Shown: positions 26,792-32,384 of the stretch, one piece after another
How the letters are laid out: the number at the start of each line of letters is the position of its first letter
How positions within the stretch are numbered: the stretch's first letter is position 1
Assembly (NCBI GenBank): GCA_017397175.1
Contig: JAFQKA010000038.1
Coordinates: forward strand, 1 to 39,291
Direction: 5' to 3'
Source of the DNA: Clostridia bacterium
Lineage (GTDB): Bacteria > Bacillota > Clostridia > Oscillospirales > CAG-272
DNA: 39,291 nt
Translations under genes and position numbers: made by a program
The notes under the pieces: model-generated
What the model saw: only the letters and a program-made list of their open reading frames with translations
What the model was told of the DNA's origin: nothing
Database searches by the model: none

Positions 26792-26878
26792 TGGTGCGGA
26801 TGAAGGGACTTGAACCCATATGAAATTGCTTTCACTAGAACCTGAATCTAGCGCGTCTGCCAATTCCGCCACATCCGC
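26792..26878 (-). tRNA. tRNA-Leu (anticodon CAG)
   Basis: On minus the acceptor strands GCGGATG/CATCCGC pair fully, with discriminator A and encoded CCA. The anticodon stem CTAGA/TCTAG encloses loop TTCAGGT, so the anticodon is CAG. A long variable arm (TGAAA...TTTCA) and T-arm GGTTCAAGTCC confirm a class II leucine tRNA. Confidence 0.97.
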
Positions 26879-26900
26879 AAATATGATGTCAACAAGCGGT

Positions 26901-26929
26901 ATTATATCACAGCGGGGTGGATTTGTCAA
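26901..26929 (-). promoter_or_regulatory. Consensus promoter of tRNA-Leu(CAG)
   Basis: On minus: TTGACA (26929-26924), 17-bp spacer, TATAAT (26906-26901). Confidence 0.9.
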
Positions 26930-27065
26930 GGGGTTTGCGAAAAAATGTAAAGAGGGAAAAGTTTGTTTAATTCGAGGACAGACACACATCCGCGAAACGC
27001 TTGTTTAAATGCGGAAAGCCTCGCGGTGCAAATCGGAGTAAGTTCTGAAACGGCGGACTCAAAAG

Positions 27066-27103
27066 CAAAAAGCCACATGAGGATTTCCTCAAGCGGCTTT
27101 TTG
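27066..27103 (-). terminator. Terminator of the GGDEF gene
   Basis: CAAAAAGCC and TGAGGA pair with TCCTCA and GGCTTTTTG around a small internal loop; a T-rich stretch follows on minus. Confidence 0.75.
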
Positions 27104-27144
27104 TTGTGGGTATTCGTATATGAAACAAGTTTTTTTGATGATCC

Positions 27145-28230
27145 TCAATTGGCATTGATGACCGTTGCTTCTGATGCCTTCTTTTGCCTTTTTGCATCAT
27201 ACATATTAGAGTCTGCACGCTGAATCACAGCTTCAAAGGAATCGTTATTTTCATATTTGGAATAACCAAGTGAAATTGATAATTGGCAAGGGTTGTTTTT
27301 GAATTTCTCGTCAACGGCAATTTCAAAACGCTTTATTAAGCTCTCCACGTTGTTATGTTTCCTCAAAATCACCGCAAATTCATCACCGCCGATTCGGTAG
27401 CACTGGCCGTAATTTCCGAAAACCGATTTGATCGTGCGGGAAATACCGGTTAAACATTCATCGCCGACTTGATGCCCGTGATTGTCATTGATTCCCTTAA
27501 AGTTGTCTATATCTAAAATTATGACAACCTGTCCCTCCTTCAAGCTTTTCACTTTTCTTAAATACGTTCCCTGATTAAGAATGCCCGTAAGCTTGTCAAA
27601 AAGATTTGCCAGCTCGACGTTATAAGCGTAATAAACACATAAGCTTATAACAACCACTATTCTTGTTATATGAACTTGGGGGAGGAAGACTTGTATAGAA
27701 ACTGATGCGAGAAAGCAAAAGCTTAAAAGATAGGCAAAGATTTTATGATGTAAAAAGCCTTTACGCGAATATCTGAGCGATTCGTAGAGCAAATATACAA
27801 TTGTAAGAAGATACGAGATAATATATATGGGATACAAGAATTCACGATGATAATTATTTTGCGCATCTATGAAAAACAGTTGCTTTGTAATAATCAGACA
27901 GTTAATCAGTACCGAATAAGTAACGATACCGATAAGAGCGCCCTTAACGCGATGAAATCTGCCTATTGAGGCTGCGAAAAAAACGATTAAAATCGGCGTG
28001 AGAAGAAAACCAAGATAATTTGCCAAAAAGTGGATCGGCTTAAATTCTATTGCGGAGCCATCTAAAACAATAGTTAAAACTTCACATATGATTATGAATA
28101 GCTCGCCTGAAAAAGCAACGATAAATCCCTTCTTGTGTTTAGGTAGAATAAACTCATTTGCAGCAGTCAAAAAGATCATGCACAAAAGAATCGCAGAAAT
28201 AACGGGGATAGTATAAAAGTACTGAGTCAT
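27145..28230 (-). CDS. Membrane diguanylate cyclase (GGDEF)
   Basis: 361-residue predicted synthase of cyclic di-GMP. The N-terminal ~200 residues form six or seven hydrophobic helices, a membrane sensor of unrecognised type with no periplasmic domain. The GGDEF domain (~210-355) has the nucleotide/metal segment IILDIDNFKGINDNHGHQVG, an intact RIGGDEFAV near 281 and a late SLGYSKY. The product-inhibition RxxD motif is absent; glycines fill those positions. There is no EAL or HD-GYP partner nearby. The start has AGGAGG 9-10 nt upstream. A long leader with hairpins and a tRNA-like remnant precedes the gene. The sensed signal is unknown. Confidence 0.92.
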   Translation of the reverse strand: MTQYFYTIPVISAILLCMIFLTAANEFILPKHKKGFIVAFSGELFIIICEVLTIVLDGSAIEFKPIHFLANYLGFLLTPILIVFFAASIGRFHRVKGALIGIVTYSVLINCLIITKQLFFIDAQNNYHREFLYPIYIISYLLTIVYLLYESLRYSRKGFLHHKIFAYLLSFCFLASVSIQVFLPQVHITRIVVVISLCVYYAYNVELANLFDKLTGILNQGTYLRKVKSLKEGQVVIILDIDNFKGINDNHGHQVGDECLTGISRTIKSVFGNYGQCYRIGGDEFAVILRKHNNVESLIKRFEIAVDEKFKNNPCQLSISLGYSKYENNDSFEAVIQRADSNMYDAKRQKKASEATVINAN

Positions 28231-28375
28231 TGCAGGGACCTCCTGTTTTGCACGCTTAAGATAATGTCATAAAACTCACCAAAGATAAACCGTGACGGAT
28301 ATTTGCATCCGTATGGGCGCGCATTGCCCGTACGCAGATTAAATCTATTTGAATGGGTGTGCCTGATTGATTAAA

Positions 28376-28442
28376 GCCGAAGAAACGGGACTTGAAACCC
28401 GCACCTGCGTCAATGATCATCGAAGCTTAAACTCCTCACGGC
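28376..28442 (-). pseudogene. tRNA-like remnant (T-arm and partial acceptor)
   Basis: On minus it starts GCCG and ends TTCTTCGGC, allowing a short acceptor pairing. It carries a T-arm with one inserted base (CGGGTTTCAAGTCCCG) that otherwise matches the T-arm and acceptor start of the neighbouring tRNA-Leu(GAG). No D-arm or anticodon arm is recognisable at only 67 nt, so it cannot be a functional tRNA. Confidence 0.5.
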
Positions 28443-28502
28443 GCAGAGCGTTCTGATTTGCGAGCAAATCAGAGTGGGTTAAAGTTGTAAAATTATACGA
28501 AA

Positions 28503-28536
28503 CAAATAAGGCAGAGCGCATGCTCCGCCTTATTTG
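28503..28536 (-). terminator. Terminator of tRNA-Leu(GAG)
   Basis: AAATAAGGC/GCCTTATTT and inner GAGC/GCTC form a long hairpin with one mismatch, directly after the encoded CCA. Confidence 0.75.
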
Positions 28537-28538
28537 CG

Positions 28539-28623
28539 TGGTGCGAGAAACGGGACTTGAACCCGTACGGTGAAATCCACACGCCCCTCAAACGTGCGCG
28601 TCTGCCAGTTCCGCCACTCTCGC
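28539..28623 (-). tRNA. tRNA-Leu (anticodon GAG)
   Basis: On minus acceptor GCGAGAG pairs with TTCTCGC (one G-U), with discriminator A and encoded CCA. Anticodon stem CACGT/GCGTG encloses loop TTGAGGG, giving anticodon GAG. A long variable arm and T-arm CGGGTTCAAGTCCCG are present. Confidence 0.97.
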
Positions 28624-28657
28624 GTTCTGTTTTGTCGTCTTACCGACAACGTTGACT

Positions 28658-28686
28658 ATTATACACTCTTTTTCACCTTTTGTCAA
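28658..28686 (-). promoter_or_regulatory. Consensus promoter of tRNA-Leu(GAG)
   Basis: On minus: TTGACA (28686-28681), 17-bp spacer, TATAAT (28663-28658). Confidence 0.9.
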
Positions 28687-28819
28687 GTGCTTTTTGAAAA
28701 AAAGTCGAAAAAATTTCAGAGGGATTTTTGTGGGGTATCATTGTCTGTGAAAAGCCGACCGAGACGGGAATGTGGTGAGTGAAAGTGTTATTCTTCCTCC
28801 ACAATCCCGCAAAAGTAAA

Positions 28820-28848
28820 ATACCGAGAGGAAAGATCCTTTTTGGTAT
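28820..28848 (-). terminator. Probable rubredoxin terminator
   Basis: ATACC/GGTAT and inner AGGA/TCCT pair around a 3x3 internal loop; minus strand continues TTTTACTTTT. Confidence 0.5.
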
Positions 28849-28879
28849 CTGCTTGTGTCATCAGCTCAGGCTCGGAGCA

Positions 28880-29053
28880 TTACTCCTCTGTTGCCTCAAC
28901 CTCGTCGAAATCTTCCTTGGAAGCACCGCACAGAGGGCAAACCCAGTCTGCGGGGATCTCGTCGAATTCGGTTTCAGGCTCAACGCCGTTGTCGGGGTCT
29001 CCTGTCTTGACGTCATACTCGTAACCGCAAAGTGCACAAACAAACTTTTTCAT
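28880..29053 (-). CDS. Rubredoxin
   Basis: 57-residue cytoplasmic electron carrier with a single FeS4 iron. The two ligand knuckles are CALCGYEYD near the N-terminus and [14 protein letters not shown] near residue 40, and the conserved [20 protein letters not shown] lies between them. The length is normal; the tail is acidic. The start MKKFVC has GGAGG 6 nt upstream. It stands alone on its own promoter. Rubredoxins of anaerobes usually feed electrons to oxygen- or peroxide-reducing enzymes such as rubrerythrin, but no partner gene is in the window. Confidence 0.96.
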   Translation of the reverse strand: MKKFVCALCGYEYDVKTGDPDNGVEPETEFDEIPADWVCPLCGASKEDFDEVEATEE

Positions 29054-29127
29054 AATACCTCCGTAAAATTTTGATCGATTTGATGGGCATCGCCAAACGC
29101 GGTGCAAAAAAATATCAAACAGGATAA

Positions 29128-29156
29128 ATGATATAACATATAACGCTGTTTGTCAA
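29128..29156 (-). promoter_or_regulatory. Promoter of rubredoxin
   Basis: On minus: TTGACA (29156-29151), 17-bp spacer, TATCAT (29133-29128). Confidence 0.75.
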
Positions 29157-29227
29157 GAGATTTTTCAGAAAAAATATACTTTTTTGCTGCAAAAAATACA
29201 GCATATTATAAAGCCTTGGCGAGGTAA

Positions 29228-29260
29228 CAAAAAAAGGAAGCCGAAAGACTTCCTTTTTTG
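29228..29260 (-). terminator. Terminator of the XRE regulator gene
   Basis: Stem of C, A-run and GGAAG paired with CTTCC, T-run and G around an 8-nt loop; T-rich on minus. Confidence 0.8.
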
Positions 29261-29318
29261 TTGAATTTATTGATTTTGTTTCCTTTGCAAACGTTCGATT
29301 GAAATTTGTTACGAGAAA

Positions 29319-29552
29319 TCAATCCTCAAGGTCGCGAAAGTATTCTCTGTCAAAAAATTCGGACAAAGTTATGCCCGCACCCTCGCAGAATCTTTGAATA
29401 GTTACGACCTTGGAGCACTTTGTTCGTCCCTTTACCAAATCGTATATGGCGGACGGAGATTTACCGCCATTCAGCGATGCCTCGCATACAGACAGCCCCT
29501 TTTCTCGGCAGACCTCGTTGATTCTTTTAATAATCGCTTCGTTTAATTTCAT
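29319..29552 (-). CDS. XRE/Cro-type helix-turn-helix regulator
   Basis: 77-residue single-domain DNA-binding protein. The HTH core runs through KGLSVCEASLNGGKSPSAIYDLVKG, and ITLSEFFD near the end is typical of small XRE proteins. The start MKLNEAI at 29552 is preferred, since AAGGAG is 12 nt upstream. An ATG at 29573 has no real ribosome site and would lie only ~8 nt after the transcription start implied by a TATAAT at 29593-29588. It is divergent from the SLOG-like gene, and three copies of TCGTGG-N4-CCACGA-type sites lie between them, so it likely represses both itself and that gene. Confidence 0.85.
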   Translation of the reverse strand: MKLNEAIIKRINEVCREKGLSVCEASLNGGKSPSAIYDLVKGRTKCSKVVTIQRFCEGAGITLSEFFDREYFRDLED

Positions 29553-29569
29553 GACTACGGAGTTCTCCT

Positions 29570-29585
29570 TCATGATTTTCCACGA
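29570..29585. promoter_or_regulatory. Imperfect operator copy O3
   Basis: TCATGA-TTTT-CCACGA shows the same 6-4-6 layout as O1 and O2, with one degenerate half. It covers the predicted transcription start of the XRE gene. Confidence 0.5.
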
Positions 29586-29614
29586 TTATTATATGTTGAT
29601 TTGTAAATTTTCTC

Positions 29615-29630
29615 TCGTGGAGTTCCACGA
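29615..29630. promoter_or_regulatory. Operator copy O2
   Basis: Perfect TCGTGG-AGTT-CCACGA, placed 2 bp upstream of the -35 of the SLOG-like gene. Confidence 0.7.
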
Positions 29631-29632
29631 TA

Positions 29633-29661
29633 TTGACAAATCGGAGTTGAGAATGTAGAAT
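29633..29661 (+). promoter_or_regulatory. Promoter of the SLOG-like gene
   Basis: -35 TTGACA (29633-29638), 17-bp spacer, -10 TAGAAT (29656-29661). It is flanked by O2 and overlapped by O1. Confidence 0.85.
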
Positions 29662-29684
29662 ATTCGTGGAAAACCACGAATATT
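29659..29684. promoter_or_regulatory. Operator copy O1, extended palindrome
   Basis: Perfect 11-bp arms AATATTCGTGG and CCACGAATATT with an AAAA centre. It starts inside the -10 and ends just before the ribosome site, so binding would block initiation. Confidence 0.75.
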
Positions 29685-29697
29685 GCGGGAGGGCTAT

Positions 29698-30144
29698 ATG
29701 ATTGTAACGTTTGCTGGGCACGGTGATGTTCAAATCGGAGAGGAACTCAAAAACAAAATAGTTTCGGCAATAAAAGATAATGCTAAAGACCAATTGTTTT
29801 TTTATTGTGGAGGATATGGCGCATTTGATAATGCCTGTTCAAGAATTGCAAAAGAACTCTCAAACGAAAATCCAAATATCAAGTTGATATTTGTGACACC
29901 TTATGTTGATGACAAAAGACTTGCGGATACAAGTTTGCGTGGTTTGTATGACGAGGTTATATATCCTGATTTAGAGAAGATTCCGCGTCGATTTGCGATT
30001 CTGAAAAGAAATGAGTATATGGTGGATATGGCAGATTTAGTTATAGCTTATGTGAATTTCAAGCAAGGCGGTGCATATAAAACTTTGATGTATGCAAAAC
30101 GAAAAGGAAAGAAAATCATCAATTTGGGAGACGTGCATTTATAG
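29698..30144 (+). CDS. SLOG/Rossmann-like nucleotide-binding protein
   Basis: 148-residue cytoplasmic protein. The start MIVTFAGHGD at 29698 has GGGAGGG 4 nt upstream. The pattern TFAGHGD, then FFYCGGYGAFDNACSRIAKEL, then IKLIFVTPYVDD, then RNEYMVDMADLVIAYVNFKQGGAYKTLMYAKRKGKKIINL matches the SLOG (SMF/DprA-LOG) Rossmann-like superfamily, whose members bind or cleave nucleotide ligands; this is recognised by pattern. Ligand and reaction are unknown. The gene is AT-rich compared with its neighbours. It is divergent from an XRE regulator with shared operators and followed by a terminator, which suggests a self-contained regulated unit, possibly horizontally acquired. Confidence 0.75.
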   Translation: MIVTFAGHGDVQIGEELKNKIVSAIKDNAKDQLFFYCGGYGAFDNACSRIAKELSNENPNIKLIFVTPYVDDKRLADTSLRGLYDEVIYPDLEKIPRRFAILKRNEYMVDMADLVIAYVNFKQGGAYKTLMYAKRKGKKIINLGDVHL

Positions 30145-30145
30145 T

Positions 30146-30183
30146 AAAACAGAGCGGCAGAATTTTGTCTGCCGCTCTGTTTT
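30146..30183. terminator. Bidirectional terminator between SLOG-like and TSCPD genes
   Basis: 16-bp stem AAAACAGAGCGGCAGA/TCTGCCGCTCTGTTTT with a 6-nt loop. Confidence 0.9.
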
Positions 30184-30195
30184 ACTTGCTGAAAC

Positions 30196-30450
30196 TTACG
30201 CCTCTTTGCTTGCCTCCAGTGCGCGTGAGAGCTGATCGGGGCATGAGGTATCCTTCATGCCGCATTTGATGCCCTTTATGCGGCGGATAGCCTCGTCTAC
30301 GTCCATGCCGATAACGAGTGCCGCCACGCCCTGCGTGTTGCCCGAGCAGCCGCCTGTGAATTTCGCGTCGACGATTACGTTATCCTCAATTACAAGATCA
30401 ATTTGTCTGGAGCAAACTCCCTTTGGCGTATAAGAAAACTGTTTTTTCAT
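30196..30450 (-). CDS. TSCPD-domain protein (TIGR03905-type)
   Basis: 84-residue cytoplasmic protein of the small free-standing TSCPD family, named for its C-terminal TSCPD motif, here DTSCPDQLSRAL near residue 67. Four cysteines (GVCSRQ, GGCSGN, IKCGMK, TSCPD) suggest metal or Fe-S binding; the domain also occurs at the end of some class II ribonucleotide reductases. FTGGCSGNTQGVAALVIGMD is the other conserved segment. The start has AAAGGA upstream and lies 18 bases after the htpG stop, so it is the second gene of an htpG operon. Function unknown. Confidence 0.88.
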   Translation of the reverse strand: MKKQFSYTPKGVCSRQIDLVIEDNVIVDAKFTGGCSGNTQGVAALVIGMDVDEAIRRIKGIKCGMKDTSCPDQLSRALEASKEA

Positions 30451-30468
30451 TTTATTGTTCCTTTCAAG

Positions 30469-32325
30469 TTAAATATTTTCGAGGATCTTGAAGCTGTCCT
30501 CAAGGAAAGCCTTCATTTCGACAGCCGTAAGGGGTCTTTGGGACATGAGTGCCAGATAGAATACCTGACGCGCCAGTTTTTGCGCTTTTTCTTGGTCGGT
30601 TGCCGCGGTGTCGGCGATCTTTTTTGTAAGAGGGTTCGCCATGTTGAGAACAATGGACATCTCAACGGGGAAGCTCATATCGGGAGCGTCGCCTGTCATC
30701 GCGTACATCTTCATCATTTCTTCCATACGTCTCGATTGCTCGGAAACGTTGATAAGCGCGGGCACGGATTCGTCGAGGAGATTTTCAAATTCCACCTTGA
30801 GCTCTTCGTTTCCGCTTGCCGCCTTGAACAGCTTTTCAAGCTCCTCGTTTTTCTGCACGTCGCCTTCACCTTTAAGGGCGGACGCAACGTCGGCGTCGAT
30901 TCGAACGTACTTGGTATCGGGGGTATACTGCTCCAGCATGGTCACAAACTGCGTGTCTATCACCTTGTCAAGCAGAGCGACCTTTATGCCTTGGGATTCA
31001 AACATAGAGATGTACTGCGACTGAAGTGACGCGTCGGTAGCGTAATATACCGTGCCCTCGTGCTTTTCCTTTGCGCCTTCAAGATAGCCGTCCACCGTCT
31101 CAAATTTGCCGTCGGTCATTTTCAGCAGCAGGGAAGCCTTGACCCTGTCGTAGAACTTCTTGTCTCTCATGCAGGCGTATTCAACGAAGGTCTTGAGATC
31201 CCCCCAGAGCTTTTCGTATTTTTCACGCTCATTTATGCAAAGGGAGTTGAGCTTGTCGGCGGTCTTCTTGCTTATATGAGCCGAAACTTTTGTGATATAG
31301 GTGTTGTTCTGCAGATAGCTTCTTGAGACGTTCAAGGGAAGCTCGGGGCAGTCAAGGACACCGCGGAGCATAAGCAGGTGCTCGGGAATGACCTCCTTTA
31401 TGTTATCCGCAACGAATACCTGGTTATAGAAAAGCTTTACCTGACCCTCAAGAGGCTCAAACTGATTGTTGAGCTTGGGGAAGAACAGTATTCCCTTGAA
31501 ATTCAGAGGATAATCGGCGTTGATGTGAATATAGAACAGAGGATCGCGGTAGTCGTTGAATACTTTTTTGTAGAATTCATTGTATTCCTCCTCGGTGCAG
31601 TCGGAGGGATTCTTCTGCCACAGAGGTGTGGTGTCGTTTACGGGTTTGGGAGCTTCTTTTTCCTCACCATCTGCTGCCTGTTCGTATGTGTCCGCATCAA
31701 CGAGATATATCTCAACGGGCATGAACGCGCAGTATTTGTCAAGCATTGAGCGGATCTTTGAAATCTCAAGATATTCTGATTCGCTCTCGGAGATATGCAT
31801 GATAACGTCGGTACCACGTCCGTCGCGCTCACCCGCACTTATTTCGTACTGACCGTCCTCGGTGCTGACCCAATGAACGGCAGGTGCATCGGTATAGGAC
31901 TTGGTGACCACCTCAACGCTGTCGCTGACCATGAACGAGGAGTAGAATCCCAGTCCGAAGTGACCGATGATACCGTTTTGCGCAGAGGTACTTTCGTCCT
32001 CGTACTTGTTGATAAATTCAAGAGCTCCCGAAAGAGCGATCTGGCAGATGTATCTTTCCAGTTCCTCTTCGGTCATGCCGATACCGTTGTCGGACACGGT
32101 AAGAGTTCCTGCGGTCTTGTCGACGGTTACGGTGATCTTAAAATCCGAGCCTATGTCGCGTATCTCGCCGAGAGATTCAAGACGACGGAGCTTTGTGACC
32201 GCGTCAGACGCGTTTGAGACTATTTCGCGGAGGAAAATATCCTTCTCGGAATAAAGCCATTTTTTGATTATGGGGAATATGTGCTCCGATTCAACGGATA
32301 TTCCGCCTTTTTTGATTTCTGACAT
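30469..32325 (-). CDS. htpG: Hsp90-family chaperone HtpG
   Basis: 618-residue ATP-dependent cytoplasmic chaperone. The GHKL ATPase site is clear: FLREIVSNASDAVTKLR, VSDNGIGMTEEEL, IIGHFGLGFYSSFMVSD and GRGTDVIMHI. The middle-domain arginine region (LNVSRSYLQNN) and a C-terminal dimerisation region with LTKKIADTAA are present, and the length is typical. Start MSEIKKGG has GAGGT upstream. No CIRCE element is visible at the promoter. It is cotranscribed with the TSCPD gene. The dockerin gene upstream on the same strand ends inside its -35 without a terminator between, so read-through is possible. Confidence 0.97.
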   Translation of the reverse strand: MSEIKKGGISVESEHIFPIIKKWLYSEKDIFLREIVSNASDAVTKLRRLESLGEIRDIGSDFKITVTVDKTAGTLTVSDNGIGMTEEELERYICQIALSGALEFINKYEDESTSAQNGIIGHFGLGFYSSFMVSDSVEVVTKSYTDAPAVHWVSTEDGQYEISAGERDGRGTDVIMHISESESEYLEISKIRSMLDKYCAFMPVEIYLVDADTYEQAADGEEKEAPKPVNDTTPLWQKNPSDCTEEEYNEFYKKVFNDYRDPLFYIHINADYPLNFKGILFFPKLNNQFEPLEGQVKLFYNQVFVADNIKEVIPEHLLMLRGVLDCPELPLNVSRSYLQNNTYITKVSAHISKKTADKLNSLCINEREKYEKLWGDLKTFVEYACMRDKKFYDRVKASLLLKMTDGKFETVDGYLEGAKEKHEGTVYYATDASLQSQYISMFESQGIKVALLDKVIDTQFVTMLEQYTPDTKYVRIDADVASALKGEGDVQKNEELEKLFKAASGNEELKVEFENLLDESVPALINVSEQSRRMEEMMKMYAMTGDAPDMSFPVEMSIVLNMANPLTKKIADTAATDQEKAQKLARQVFYLALMSQRPLTAVEMKAFLEDSFKILENI

Positions 32326-32356
32326 GATGATGTACCTCTTTTTATTGATACTGAAT

Positions 32357-32384
32357 ATTATATTACTTTTTTTGTAAAAGTCAA
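32357..32384 (-). promoter_or_regulatory. Promoter of htpG
   Basis: On minus: TTGACT (32384-32379), 16-bp spacer, TATAAT (32362-32357). The -35 overlaps the stop codon of the dockerin gene. Confidence 0.75.

Larger units (their letters stand above)
28231..28538 (-). other. Gene-free leader/spacer upstream of the GGDEF gene
   Basis: No credible ORF. On minus it holds, in order: a TATAAT without a good -35 (28497-28492), a 10-bp hairpin TCTGATTTGC/GCAAATCAGA (28452-28473), a tRNA-like remnant (28376-28442), then two adjacent hairpins, GTACGGGC.../GCCCATAC (28311-28333) and ACGGAT/ATCCGT (28295-28312). The ribosome site and start codon of the GGDEF gene follow. It may be a structured leader or simply tRNA-gene debris. 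Confidence 0.5.

Noticed and set aside
26940..27060. Non-coding stretch between the tRNA-Leu(CAG) promoter and the GGDEF terminator
   Set aside because: No hairpin, promoter or credible frame was found; it appears to be plain spacer.
28231..28500. Cyclic di-GMP riboswitch before the GGDEF gene
   Set aside because: The hairpins do not show the conserved class I or II sequence elements by eye.
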